This document shows, one piece after another, positions 48,342 through 61,340 of a stretch of DNA of 64,000 nucleotides; position 1 is the stretch's first letter; every line of letters starts with the position of its first letter. The stretch spans positions 1-64,000 of the forward strand of contig JAJTUP010000074.1 of NCBI GenBank assembly GCA_021399435.1, given 5' to 3'. Under the pieces are notes generated by a model that was not told the DNA's origin, did not search any database, and was given only the letters and a program-made list of their open reading frames with translations. This DNA is from Diaporthe sp. PMI_573 (lineage: Eukaryota; Ascomycota; Sordariomycetes; Diaporthales; Diaporthaceae). A program made the translations under genes and the position numbers.

Positions 48342-48636
48342 CAGCAGTATTGGATTGTATTGATGGCACAATGGGCTATGTGGATAGTAGCTGTTTCCAT
48401 GAAAGCAGAGATTGTTCTAGTGTGCCAAAAGCAGTACATGTGTGCGGTGGTATGATATGCCACTAGCTGGATTAGCTTTCTAAATACCATCTTGATAATG
48501 CTACTATACATAATACCAAACGCAAGCTACAGCTCGTCCCACTCTGTTCCCGGTAACGGCCTTGCACTCACGCGGCGACTTGCTGGATCATCAATACCAG
48601 CAAGCGCCTACGACACGAGCCCAAGCGTCTCCCCCA

Positions 48637-50448
48637 TCAGTTGGCTGCATATTTGGATATGGCACGCAGCTTAGCACCAGAGGCCCAAAACAAGTACGGG
48701 GTAGGGAAGCCAACCACGATGCTGACAAACCCCAGCATGCTATTCCCCCAGCCGTAGTCGAGCTTCGTATACATGTACGGCGCAAAGAGTGGGAACCCAA
48801 AGCTAGCAAGACTACGCAGCACCACGACGGCAGCCATAGCACTAGCGGTAAACCGGGTGTATGAGTCAATAACGTAGGCCTGCATACACTGGAGACAGAC
48901 AATAGAACCCAGGGAGAAGATAATAATACCAATGTTAGGCATAATCCAGTGCTGGCGTGTCTGGACACTCCAGCCATACCAGAAGAGGCCAATAGGGATA
49001 ATAAAGGAGCCGAAAAACATCGTTGGGATCCGAAACTCGGGCAGGCCCATGTTGTCGACCCGCTTTGCCTTGAGGTGCTTATACAGCCGGTCCGTAACAT
49101 GTGCATTGGCCTGCGCGCCCACGACATAGCCCAGGCCGAGCGAGATATAGTTAAGCCCGCTGATGCCGAGCGACTCGTGGTAGACGTTGCTAAAGACGGT
49201 AGGGAAGGTCGAGATAATTAGGTAGAATAGTCCAAATAAGTAGGCAATGTACAGCGCGATAAGCTGCACAATAGGCTGTGTCGCAAGCATCCGAGTTGGC
49301 CGTGTGATAGCAACGCGAATACTTTGCATCAACGTCTGCTCAGTGCGGTTATGCCAGATATGTAGGTTCTGGTTGCCTGTCTGCTTGGCTAAATGGTCCC
49401 GACGTGTTTTCAGGATCACGGGAGGGTATGATTCAGGCAGGAAGAAGTAGATTGCAACCTGGATGATGCCCGCAGTGATGCTAGTAGCCCAGAAAATCCA
49501 GCGCCAAGTCGAATGCTCCGTGATAAAGCCGCCAGCCAATGGGCCGATCACAGGACCGAGTAAAGGCGCAAGGCTGTAAATTCCAAGAGCTTTACCACGT
49601 TGCTCCGGTTCCCAGCAGTCGCTGAAGATATGGTTAGCCAGCCCTCACTCTAACCACTACGTGCAAAGCCGGATAGAGAGAGACCTTACCTCAATACACC
49701 ACCACCAACAGCCTGCGGTGCACTCCCCCCGATTCCGCTAAGAAAGCGAAAAACAAGCATCTCGAGTGCGTTCTGCGAGAACCCACAGGCGAGATTCCAG
49801 GCAAGATAGAAGAGGCTACTCAGAAACAGGACGGGCCTCCTGCCGTAGGTTTCAGATAAGGGGCCGAAGAAAAGCGGGCCGATAGCATAGGCTAGGAGAA
49901 AAATAGACAACATCATCTGCGATTCAACCCTGCCGGGATTAATTCCAAACTCGCCCGCCATGGTCCCTAGCGCGGGTGCAACCATAGATGATGATACGGG
50001 CGAGATAAAGGTCAGAACCGACACCAGCAGCGTTGCCAACCACTTCTTGCGTGCCGGCCAGTTCTTGGGATTTTCTGGGTCGTCTGGGCTGCTCCACGTC
50101 ACCTTTTATTCCCGGGGAAGTTAGCCTTTGGTGCTTCCGTTGTGGAAGGTTCGTGCATAGGTCAATTTGTGTCTAGCGTTAAACCATTCGTCGCCGGGGC
50201 TGACTGACAAGATCAGGGTTCTGAGACTCTTCATTGTGATATGGGTCTGTGACCGTATTTGTGCTGGAAGTTGGCGGCTGTGAAGGTGCCGCCTGCTCTT
50301 CATCTTGGACCACTTTGGGCTCCTCCATTGCTGTTCTCTTGTCGTACGTCTGCGGTGGCAGTGTCGGACTACCATTCCTCGAATCTGCGGCTTTAGGCAC
50401 CGTCACTGACTTTAAACATGATTCACTCGAATAAGGGGTGGTGCACAT
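48637..50448 (-). CDS. MFS transporter, 12-TM drug/metabolite exporter type
   Basis: Plasma-membrane proton-coupled efflux pump, probably exporting the cluster product. Three exons, 50448-50209, 50102-49690 and 49621-48637 (introns of 106 and 68 bp), 545 residues. A hydrophilic cytosolic tail of about 80 residues comes first, then the entry VTWSSPDDPENPKNWP common to fungal DHA1 transporters, formed across intron 1. Motif A-like GPLSETYGRRPV lies between TM2 and TM3, and LGPVIGPLAGGFI in TM5 is the antiporter motif C region. Twelve hydrophobic spans can be counted, with a central loop around RRDHLAKQTG. It is convergent with the regulator gene (296 bp apart). Confidence 0.94.
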
Positions 50449-51290
50449 GAGATCGGGCTAGATTTCCAAGCGTCAGTGAGCTTTTGTCATTATCCTGCTT
50501 CTTGGTGATTGGTTTCTTCATGTAGGATGGATGCTCAAGTGACTTCGGCTTTTGACAGCCCTCCAATGTTAGTTAAAACCCGAGCCGCCCCGTGTGTTTG
50601 TACCTGTCAGTACACACGAACTATTTAGCTTCATTACGCGAGGATTCATATTCCACGGGAGATTGCGAGAAATCTCTGATTCCTCTGTCCTGCACGGTCA
50701 AAACCCGAGAAGGTGCTCCCCGACCCGGGGGCGGGGAGAGGAGACGCGCGCCTGTGCATCACGCCGAAGTTGTCGCCTGTTTCAGTTCGCGATGCGTGAC
50801 TCAGATTCATCAAGCCCAAGAAAGGTTCCGCGTCCGCAACCGGGTCGACCTCGAGGAGGTCGCCTCTTGGCGCCGTGCCGTCCCTGCTATGTGGCATTGG
50901 CCTCTCGTCACCCCTGGCACGATGGAGAGCCGCACCCGGCGCGGCCTGCCCACGCAGCTCCAAGACGGCGCAGTCAACACGGCGGGCCCGTTTGCAACTC
51001 GGTCGACCTCATCCGTGGTCCAGGCGAAGGTTGTATGCGACAAGAACTTTGGGTCACCAGGGGTATACAATAGACTACAGTAGGGTTCTAATCCTAACCA
51101 GTTAGAATTATGGAGCACCTATTTACACTGTAGCTAATACTATAGATTTAATTAAGATATAGATAAAGAGCTGTAGATTATATAAGGGTTTCTTTGCAAG
51201 CTGCAAATACAACTTTCCAGGGAGATTAGACAAGCCTTTCTCATGGTTTTACCTTGTAGACGCTTTGCAATTCCGTGGTACAGAAAAGTC
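50449..51290. other. Intergenic, MFS gene promoter and unassigned GC-rich stretch
   Basis: 50449-50600 should be the promoter of the intact MFS gene. 50600-51085 is GC-rich and open on several frames of both strands at once, which points to composition and not a gene. 51090-51200 is AT-rich. Confidence 0.45.
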
Positions 51291-53308
51291 CTACACACGG
51301 AATCCAAGGTTACCCTCTGCCCTCTTTGATGTCTCTGCGTTCACCAAGCCGAAATCAGTCCTCAATGTAGTCCGAAGCTTGATCTCTCCTTCTAGAAACA
51401 GATTAGCAGCGCGACCCCTGCAAAGGGGATACCAACGCGCCACACTGTTCTCAAAGAATGCGTAAACATCTCGATCATTTCTCCGCGAACTGACTCTTTC
51501 TCTATGTTGAGAAGAAATGCCTTGGTCGCCATTTCATATGCACGCCTGTCTCTGAGGCCCTGGGCCACTGCTGGATCGCTGACCATGAAGGAATTCTTGT
51601 CGCAGGCATTGTTGAAAACAGCAGCAGGAATAGTAACGCCCCAGACTACTCCAAAGCCTCGACAGATGCTCCAAAGCCTACTGAAAGCATTAGTGATATC
51701 GATAGCTCAAGGGGACAAAATATACCTACCCGGCTGCTGTGCTTACATACTTCTCCTGCAATGGTGCTTAAACAGCAGGTAGGAGTGTTGAACTAAGTAG
51801 TCCCGCGCCCATGGTTGAGATAAGTTGAAAACAAACCCACATGGCGGCACCTGAATCCTTGTCCAAGAGGCTAAAGAGGCCAAAGCTGATGGCAATAGGG
51901 ATACAAGCCAAGATGTATAGCGGCTTGTACCGTCCTGTCTTTGATATCAATACGCCGCCGAGAATAGCGAATGGCAGAACCCCTGCAAATAGAGGCAGGC
52001 AATCTACACCAGCAGCCATCGCGTCATGTTGCTTGACTCTGCTCCGATGGGTTGCATTAGCATGGCGGCCCGTGTAAGATAGATCAGGAGAACGACCTAC
52101 GCCTGGAAAAATACTGGTAGAAAATACCTGCGCGCAACTAGATGAGCAAAGGGAAAGATGATAGAGTATAGTATGGGCTATACGTACAAGGTCCAGTATG
52201 TAGTCAACGCAGAAAGCATCGTCAGGATTAGTGCTGCCGCGGAGGTACGGTTCGACACTAGAACACGTGGTACTGATGGCTCCGCCAGTTTCGGATTCCA
52301 CTCAAACGCAAGAAACAGGATTAGGCCGGCGATGCCAATGGCTAATGGGACTATGATATGGAATGTGTCCCATCTGTACACTGGCCCTCCCCATGTAAGC
52401 GCTATCAAAATGGCGCACATGGCAACGATGAAGATGAAGCTTCCCCCGTAATCGATGCGCTTGAGGCGGGCTTTCCAGCTTTGGCCGCGGCGGAATCCCA
52501 CTCGTAGGAATGCGAACAGTAATGCAAATGCGACTAATCATATCACTACATTGGTACAGCCACATGGAGTTGAGTGCGCTCGTCGCGTGGGGTTGGTACT
52601 CACGTCCACCGGTTGGAAGGTTGAGGTAGAAGATCTGCGCAGCAATTAGTATCAGCCCCCTGCCTGTGCAACGATTACTCACCCAACGCCATGATAAGTG
52701 ACTTGCGATAACTCCTCTAAATCTTGTCAGCATAATACATATCAATTTCAGCGTGGCTAATAACCTATAAAAGGTCCTATTGCTGCTGCGACGGAACCTG
52801 CCGCCATAACAGCTGCCAGATACTTTGCCCGATGTCTCAATGGGACCAGATCAGTGACCACGACCTCAATCAGTAAGTTTATGCCCGCTCCTCCGACGCC
52901 CTGGACTGTCCTAGCAGCGATGAGCATCTCAGAGGAGCTTGAGCCTCCACCGAGCGCACTGCCAAGCATGAACAACGCCAGTGCAGTTAAGAGCGGCCAT
53001 CGTCGCCCGAAGATATCGGCTATCTGTGCATAAAGCGGCAGCGTCGCAAGAGATGCCAGGAGGAAAGCGTTTGCGACCCAGAGATACATCGTCCCGCCGC
53101 CGAGATCTGCCACTATTGTAGGTAGTGCGATAGGCATGATGGTGCTTCCCAGAGTCGAGCAAAACGTCGCCATCGCCAGGGCTGAAATGATGAACCAGAA
53201 TCTTTGGTCGGTCTTGAACTCTGGCGAACCGGTATCTTCGCTGTCACAGGGTCTTGGTGGCGTGGGGGCCTGGCCATCACTGCGTATTTCTTCCTGACTT
53301 TTAGTCAT
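51291..53308 (-). pseudogene. MFS transporter, 14-TM type, broken by a stop and a frameshift
   Basis: Seven or more exons can be assembled: 53308-52765, 52714-52683, 52634-52604, 52533-52188, 52127-52101, 52038-51730, 51680 onward, all with GT...AG introns and matching phases. The product is a DHA2-type exporter: FWFIISALAMATFCSTLGSTI, DIFGRRWPLL, RTVQGVGGAGI, GVIASHLSWRW/IFYLNLPTGG, GVDCLPLFAGVLPFAILGGV. Two defects: a TAA at 51770-51768 where the family has a glutamine (LLPAV-Q-APL), a C-to-T change; and a frame shift near 51400, where the frame stops after VALLICF and the conserved tail EIKLRTTLRTDFGL continues in another frame to a TAG at 51293-51291. If translated it would stop before the last spans. 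It is the outermost gene of the cluster, next to the RIP-affected block. Confidence 0.88.
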
Positions 53309-53458
53309 CTTGGTCTGTCGGGTGTGATTCAGTTACGAGAGACGTTAGAGACTGCCCAGGCCGAGAACATGCACGCCGCGGAAAAGGCGGTGTTTAAAAG
53401 TCTTCGGGCTTTGGCCACACTGTATGTTTTTCTGTCTGCTGCCTGCTTAGTCTCTTGA

Positions 53459-53893
53459 TTGCTCTTTAGCTCTAAGCCTATACGCAAAGTTAGTAATGGC
53501 TTTATATATGTACTAATAGTCTTCCTTTAATAGTACCTTAGACTTCCCCTATAGCGTTATACTATTAAAGCAAAGTATAAGGTACTATAAATGTATAAGC
53601 TGAGACCGTCCTCACGTCAAAATGGCAAGGGCACAACCAGACTTTGATGAATTGTTAATTTACCACCATTGTCCCCTAACTAAAAGAAAGGAAAAGACAG
53701 CAAAGCTGCAAAATGGCGTCACTAAGGTATTAGATGCTATTAAGCTAATAAGATAAGCAGATAAGTAGGCCTAGTTAGTAACTAGGCCTAGTATACATTT
53801 AGTTTACAGCTCTAATATAGGCCTAGCTAATAATACAATCTTTTAGCTATTATTGTTTAATTAATTACTTAATGATTACTTTTAAGTAGTTTT
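53459..53893. other. Boundary of the large gene island, AT-rich
   Basis: Composition drops sharply to AT-rich. One short frame from ATG 53622 (44 codons, to TAA 53756) lies here; it has no recognisable motif and may be a relic. Confidence 0.4.
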
Positions 53894-53898
53894 ATTTT

Positions 53899-54432
53899 TC
53901 TGAAGGTTGGTGGATCGAATGGGAGTCAGGTAGCAGTAGGGTGCACTGAGGTCTTGTTGGGACGCTTGAGAATGGTTTGGACAACTTTGTATTGAATTTG
54001 AGTAGGCTTCTGTCAGCCCTCCTCACAGTCCCTCCGACATCGTCTCAACCCTGGGCACGCTGTGGTTGGCTCTGGTGCGCAGATAGGGAGGCCGGAAAAT
54101 TCGGCCTTCGGACCCACTATCTTTGGCTTTAAATAACCAGCCAACCCTAACCCTGACAGTAACTAAACTAAATACAGATAAACTTTAGAAATTAGGCTAT
54201 CTAATAAACTAGGTTACATGCTTTTTAGGTAAGAAATAAGGGGAATGCAGAGGTTCGAAGTTAGGGTCTTACAATAGCCTAAAAAATCGACTCATGGCCA
54301 CCAAACTCATCTGCCGGTACGCACGCCACATAGGTACTTAGCTGAAAAAGTGCCAAGTCTAGGGTAACTCCCTACGTGAAGTCTAGGGTAACCCCTTACG
54401 TGCAGCGCCTACACAAGTGTTTCCGTTTAATA
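53899..54432 (+). repeat. 0.5-kb LTR-like repeat, copy 2 (534 bp)
   Basis: Starts TCTGAAGG and ends GTTTAATA (RIP-changed GTTTAACA). Flanked by the 5-bp duplication ATTTT (53894-53898 and 54433-54437). Two tandem GTCTAGGGTAACTCC units near the end. Same family as 21464-21985 and 62506-62995. Confidence 0.88.
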
Positions 54433-54545
54433 ATTTTTAATTTATATTATATAATATTTTAATTTCAATAATCTTAATTAGGCTTAATATATTTCTTCTC
54501 TAATATAAATATAATAGTATTTATTGTAATTAATATTTCTTTTTC

Positions 54546-54747
54546 TGTTGGAATAGTATCAAGTATAGCCGTACGCTTGAGCCTTGATACTGAAGGGATG
54601 ACTAAGCAGACTGCCTTGGCGTGGGCATGTATATCGTGCCCACTGTGCGGAGGTCTCCCTTCTCTCTTAGTTAGAAGAATAAGTAAGAATTAACTAACCA
54701 AACCCAATCATCTAACGATACGTATGTATGTACAAGCCTATTCAACA
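54546..54747 (+). repeat. 5' LTR of copia element 2
   Basis: 202 bp with TG...CA ends, preceded by TTTTC. Confidence 0.95.
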
Positions 54748-55078
54748 CTGATTAGTGATTACTTTAGGTAATTATAGATTAGCAAGAGTGAAGAGACGAG
54801 AACTTGCCTAAGTTGCTGCCTACTAGAGTAGAACCAGGTATTTAGGCTCTTGTGCTACCTCCTAGAACTCTATATTATCGTCTACTAGAGTAGAACTAGA
54901 TATAGAGACCTCTAGATGACTAATTCATCGACCCTTGCATGAGGAAGAGACTATTATTGTTGCCTGCTGGAGCAGAACCGGGTAATAGTCACGACTTGTA
55001 CGAGAAAGACAAAGTAGTGTATGCCCCTATACAAGCTGAAACCTAAAACCGATCAAGACCCACAATAAGACTAACGTG

Positions 55079-58000
55079 ATGTCGTCTAACAACAATACAC
55101 TAGAATAACCTGTAGCAGAGGGTAGCTATTAGGTAGATATTATTCCTTATACGTATAAGGAAATTAGTAAGAAAAGTAATATCCTACTAAATATATAGAG
55201 GAGAGTAGTAGACCCTGAGTAATGGGATAGCATAGTTAATATACAAGATAGCCTATTAGTAAGGGAATTGATAACCTACTTTACGCGAGTATTAATGGAT
55301 ATTATCTATCTTAACTTAAGTAAAAATAACCTCTAATATACCTTATATAAAGACTTTGATAGATAGATAGCCTACTAATTTAAATAAGTTTATCATATAT
55401 TTGCTAGAGAATTCCTATAGATACTGGAGGCTAAAGGAATCTTAACATTACCTGTATAAAGTTATTTAGAACGAATCTTGGTAATCCTCAAACCAGGGAG
55501 ATAACAACCCTAACTAGCTATACGAATCTAAGAAATAATCAAAGACTAATAACTAAGTATCGAAACCCCACAAGTTAATAACCAGCCATTAGCTATATAA
55601 ATATAATTAGAAGCCCCACGAGTTGATAAACAACTTCTACCAGGCCCTCAGGTAAATTCAAGATCTATATAAGAATAAATAGCTGATATATAAGGTATAT
55701 AACAAATTCCCCCTGGGATAAGATTTATACAAGAGGTAAACAATTTTCTACAACCCCCTCGTATAGAGGTTACTAAACACTCTCTATATACTAAGGACCT
55801 AGCGTACGATCTGCCACCTAAGTAGATTATATACAATAGTCTAGTTGATGCCTAGATAGTGGCTATCTTCCAAAAAGGGTGGAGAAAAGATAGAAACTAT
55901 ACTGGACAACTGTACGACCTCTTGTATAACAAAGCACGGATCTTTATTAGCTACTGTAGAAGACTTTAAATTAAAGAGGACTAGTACTATATAGTCTTTC
56001 TAGACATTCTTTCTAGTCGTATAGAAGACTTTTATCTCTATTACATAGGGCTAGAAAAGAGATGGGACGAGATCTATACTTTGCTAGATACCTATTTTAA
56101 TACAAACATTAACTATAATGTCTATTAGGTAGACTAGACGACTCTTTCTTTTGTATGACTAAGAAGAGAAAACCTTGACAAGATACTAGTAGAGATTCTA
56201 GAAACTCTTATCAACAAGCTATAGCTTGTATAACGAGTACTTGGAGAAGGATACCAGGGAGAGGTTCTACTATATACGACAGTAACCAGAGCCTACTAAG
56301 GAGTTCTAGAGCTAGAAGCTGCCCTGATTTAGTAGAAACCTATGTGCGAGGTGCTATTTTCAGACCTCAGAGCCTCCCTCCAAGTAGCCATGGACTGGAA
56401 ACCTATATAGCGATTTTATACGTATAATAGTTCTATAGATATCGACTTTGTAGACTAACGGTATATCTCAAACTTTAAAAACTGTTAGAAGCTATTATAT
56501 AATAACAATCGATTTCCTAAATAGATAGTACTATATCGTGTAATAAACCTAATAGGATAGCTAAGTTAGAGACCCTATAGATAGTCAAGCTGCAAACCCT
56601 ATAGCTTTAGCTACACAAGCTAGAAGTAGAAATGCTTTATATATAAGAAGGAAGGATGCTAGTTAACCAATTACCTAGAATTAGAAAGGAAACGTATGAA
56701 AGACTAATACCTTCAGGCCTATAAGATACTAGAATAAGACCCTCTATATAATGACTTTACATCCTACCTACTTAATTATAAGGGAGAGAACCCTATAGAA
56801 GTAGAATTAGATAATAGCTAAGACTCTAAAAGTAAGACCTAGTTAGTATACCTTATAGACTTATCTTTCTACCATCATATAATAGGCAAAGACATCTTTT
56901 TAGTACCTAAGATAGTAGAGGTAAGCTAATTTATACTACAGGACCTATATAGCATCATCTACTAGGGAGAACTATAGGATACTGGAGCTGCTAGATTTTC
57001 TATAGTAGGGAAGCCCTAGGTACTAGCTTATCTTTATAAAAACCCTTGTATAAAGGTATCTTAGATACCTAGAAAAGCATTAGTAAAGTTTAGCCTAAAT
57101 AAGGTAATTTTACCTATTAGTATGATCTTGATAAACAACTCTATTAGACGAGTTAAATACTATATTCTAGATACCTCTACTCTATTTCTTTTCTCTCTAT
57201 ATAATGTAAATAGACTAGAAGCCTACTTTAATAATATATAAAACGTTATTATATAAAGTAATGGCACGATAATCCTTGTAGTATGTAAATGGGGTTACCT
57301 ATTCTTTAACATTAGTTATATAGAAGTAGTTTTATTCTTTATAGAAGTATAGCTTAGAAGGCTTTATAAAAGATTTGGATACCTATATATAGAGAAGCTA
57401 TATTGACTCCTAAGAAATACTGGGTATATAGATGTAGAAGAAGCTATTCTGGAGAAGATTTAGAAGTTTTGCTACTATTGCTAATCGCATAACCTAGTAC
57501 TAAAGAGATTTAAGTTCTCTATTAGGGACAAAAGCTACTTTAACTATAAAATTATTATAGATATAGTATAACTAGGAAACTAAAATGTTTTATATGTAAT
57601 TGATGTAGATATAAGCTTTCAAGTAGTAACTTTCCTTAGCTCCTTGTCTATACAAGATATATAGAATGCCCTGTATAGGTGCTGGATCTATACCTATACG
57701 GGCCTGCTTAACTACATTATATATAACCTAGGCACTAATTTTGCTTTGGAAGAATTTAGAAATAGTGCTAAGATTATGGGTATCTCGTGTAAAGAGATGC
57801 CTGTAGAAGTATACTAAGCTGTTGGCAAGATTGAAAGAGCATATATACTACTCTGGAGAGTATATAATATTCTAAAGGTAGAAATCAGCTACTATATAGA
57901 TAAGGAGACTATTCTTTAGATAGCTATCAAAGCTTTAAATGATATAGCTGGCCTAAATAGTATTATACTAACTTTGCTTATTTTTAGAGTATATCTATAA

Positions 58001-60060
58001 ATAAGCTAGGACTTACTACTATTACTTAATATTATACAAAGGGTAGAAGCTGTGTAGAAGGCTATAAAAATGCTGAGAGGAATTTGTATAGAAGTTAATA
58101 TTAACTAGGTAATTAATATAAGGAACAGCCTATATATATATAAAGTGTTTTTTCTTTTACTAAGAAGTAAAGTCATGGTTTGGAGAGAGAATAAGGGATG
58201 GACTAGACTATATGAAATTAAAGGAATTGAAGGATATATAATTACTATAGATATGGTTAATGGGCTAACCTAGTTTCGTATAATACATATTAAACCCTAT
58301 TATTGATTTAACGAGATTGTATGACTGCTAGATGATAACCTTCTGGAATTACCTCTTCTAGAGTAAATTTAACTAAGAAAGAGAGGGAGATTAAGAAAGT
58401 ACCTTATATAATCCTTACTAAGACTCTTTCTTACCTAGAAGGAGAGAGATAACTACAAGTTAGCTGTTAAGCTTTGCTAAGATAATATTATTACTACTCT
58501 AGGGGCCTTGTATAAAGAATTAGATGCTATAGAAATTAATGCCCTAATAAATGAAGAAGTTTTTCACTTTGTATGATATGACCTAATAATGTATAAGGTA
58601 CTAAGAGTTTATAAGATGTATATGGTATGAGAGATTAAGAATAAGTTAACTAGACTAGTTGAAAAGTTAAGACTTGTTATATAAAGCTATGGTAATGAGG
58701 GTAAAGAAATTATTCTTACCTAAGTACCTATAATTTAATAGATGAGCTAGTATATAATTCTAGCCTTGGGACTAACCCTTGTACTATACTTTAGTACGAG
58801 GGGGGAGCTTTGAGATATTACTTAGGTATATACTTAGTTATATAACCTACTTATAAGGATAATCATCATATAACTACTAGCAGAGCTACGGGATAGATAC
58901 CCTCTAGATATAGTCCTCCTAATTAAAAAGCTATTATACGGCCTTGTAGAGTCTGGCCTCCACTAGTATAAGACCTATCATATACACTATACTGAATCTC
59001 TAAAGATGTTAGTTTCTATATATAACCTATACCTACTATTTATTATAGATGGCCTAGAATCCTTTAGAATTGTAGGACTTTAGATAGATAATACCTTAAT
59101 CTTTGCTACTATATAATTCTTAGAAAGAGAAGAAGAAGAACTTTAAAAGAAAGGGTTCTATGTAAAGCTAAAGATAATTCTAGAGGAAAATACCCTAATT
59201 AACTTTAATAGTGGACGAATTTAGAAGGATGAGAATAACATCATCCTTACTCAGAAAGGCTAAGTAAACCAGCTTTATATAATTAACATAGATAAAGAGA
59301 ACATACCCTAATAATATATCACACAACGTGTAAGAGGAGTATACATAGCTTTAATCTATTAACTAAAAGTATCGTACAACTTATTAACAGCTATATAAGT
59401 CAAGAACCCTGAGGAAAAGAACATAGAGACCTTAAATATATAACTAGGGTGGTAAATAAAGAACCCTAAAAGAGGGCTAATCTATATGTTACTTAAACTT
59501 AATTATACAAAGATATATATCTTCATAAATAGCTTATTTATAAATAATAAGGACCTTATATTATAACTTAGATTCATTATCATGCTAGCTATAGAAACCA
59601 GCCATATAGAAACCGATTTTGAGATTTTTAGAAACATTATACACTGGAGCTTAACCAAGTATAAAAGGGTAACCCGGAGTATACTGGTAAGCAAGCTGTA
59701 TAGCATAATAACTAGATTTGATAGTAGTATAGTACTTAGTATAATAATAAATAAAATCATAGACTGTTTAGCTATACTAAAAATCCTAGTAGTAATCTAC
59801 TTAAATTTATAATTACTGTATAAATATCTAGTAAAGCTAGGAACTATAGATGAGAAGAGACTTATAATAAACATTATGTTTCTTAAGGAATTATATAAGA
59901 GGAAAGAAATTTCCAAAGTATAATAGATTAATAGCTAAGATAACCTAGTAGATACTTATATAAAGAAGATACTAAATTTAGTACTAGAGTAACTTATTTT
60001 TACTAATAGATTGAAGATCAGGATTAAAGTATATATAGATTACCTGGACTAAAAAGAATA
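55079..60060 (+). pseudogene. Copia element 2 gag-pol remnant
   Basis: An ATG at 55079 opens a gag-like frame (MSSNNNT). The polyprotein is riddled with TAG/TAA codons. Integrase remnants lie at about 57.5-58.3 kb. RNase H is clearest at 59582-59812, an open stretch of 76 codons with NIIHWSLTKYKRVTRSILV, followed by LVKLGTIDEKRLIINIM near 59.83-59.88 kb and an RIKVYIDYLD-type end near 60.05 kb. Confidence 0.85.
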
Positions 60061-60091
60061 GAGAAAAAAGATAGAGATTGCTTAGGTCTAG

Positions 60092-60161
60092 AGTTATACT
60101 AGGAATTAAACCTAGGCCTCTAGCTAAAAAGCTAGGATCCTCCTAACTAGACTATATGACT
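60092..60161 (-). ncRNA. tRNA-like cloverleaf, antisense to copia element 2
   Basis: Seventy bases on the minus strand fold as a tRNA: acceptor AGTCATA/TATAACT (6 of 7), D-stem GTCT/GGAT, anticodon stem CTAGC/GCTAG, perfect T-stem CTAGG/CCTAG with T-loop TTTAATT (TTCAATT before a C-to-T change). The anticodon loop TTTTTA has 6 bases. It begins about 30 bp past the RNase H end, as in copia element 3. Probably a pseudo-tRNA. Confidence 0.62.
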
Positions 60162-60289
60162 AAAATAAGACCCTTATCATCTCTATTAAAAGAAGAGAAA
60201 AAGATATACTTATAAAAAGGGGTAGGAAAAGAGGTAGCTGATTTAATTATACAAGGATAGACTAAAAAGGGTAAGAAGAAAAGATTACA

Positions 60290-60520
60290 GGATAGGCCCA
60301 GGACATACAATAGATAGGCCCAGGATATAGCTAGAATAGCCCTAAAATATACAAAAGACACAGCCAAGATAACTCAGGATATAGCTAGGATACTTTAAGA
60401 TATACGAAGACAGAGCTAGGACACCTCAGAATATAGCCAGGATACTTTGGCTATACAAAAAGCAACTAAAGGTAGACCTAGGGCAGGGTTAGGCTATACA
60501 AGAACAGCCAAGAATACTAC
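60290..60520. repeat. Degenerate tandem repeats in the copia element 2 tail
   Basis: Irregular copies of a unit like GATATAGCCAGGATACTTT, the reverse-complement equivalent of the repeats at 20360-20620 in copia element 3. Confidence 0.6.
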
Positions 60521-60719
60521 CATAGCCTAGGAGAAAGCAAAAACAGGGGATACTTTAAACAAAAGCTTATATCTTGTAGGAACAGGATTATATAGAAATT
60601 AAGTTAAGAGAAGTTTAGATTTAATATATAAAAAAGAATCATCATACAAGTAAAGTAGAAGGAGAGCCTACCATTAGAGAAAATCCACCACATAAAAAAC
60701 CCGACCTCCTACTACCCAA

Positions 60720-61340
60720 GATCTACCATACGACCCAACCTACTTAGAACTAGAATCAATAACCTAGGCATTATACCATAGGTTAATCACCATAGGCTTA
60801 TGTTTAACCTTAAGGCTCGGAGTACCCTTAGTATTAGACTCTTTATTATCTAAAGAATCTTTATTGCTTAAATCAAATAGCTAATTATCATCATAATAGT
60901 TATAACGATTTCCGTGCAACTACCACACACACTCCACACAAGTACCCCCATAAAATCTATCAAGGCGTAAGTAATACTTAAAGTGCTTGGTCACACGACA
61001 GTTGCCACACTTCTACAAGCAACGGCCAGCCATATTTCCATGTAACTAAATGAGAATCGCATGAAAGTAGCTCTCCTGGTGAATGATCTTGGCCTAGGCC
61101 TCTTGTATTGTATCGCCCTTAGCCATCCATACGGTAATATCGATAGACAGGAGACAGCAAGTACTATACTCTTTATCCTAGACTCTTAGTTAGTACGAGG
61201 TATAGCTGAGGCAAGAAGGGTAGTACAAACGCTGGTACACATTACGAGCAGAAAGGCCCAATTTATAATAAAGGAAGTCAGGATATTTAGATAGTTTACC
61301 CTATTAAAGTTATCAACAAACATACCACCAAATTAAGGCT
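60720..61340 (-). pseudogene. Decayed antisense frame with paired CxxC motifs in the copia element 2 tail
   Basis: On the minus strand one frame reads through about 200 codons, broken almost only by TAG/TAA codons that could come from CAG/CAA. It has a start-to-end protein-like character: KLSKYPDFLYYKLGLSARNVY, WMAKGDTIQEA, then a Cys-rich block KCGNCRVTKHFKYYLRLDR and GGTCVECVW, then charged sequence. The two CxxC pairs suggest a zinc ribbon. I do not recognise the family. It lies antisense to the element, outside gag-pol. Confidence 0.45.

Noticed and set aside
50592..51118. Several long overlapping frames on both strands as a gene
   Set aside because: Many frames are open at once because the stretch is GC-rich; none has a domain or credible splice structure.
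54127..54170. Telomere-like CCCTAACCCT in the 0.5-kb repeat and C-rich CCCCCCTAACC in the MITE
   Set aside because: Only one or two units, inside dispersed repeats; not a telomere or internal telomeric array.
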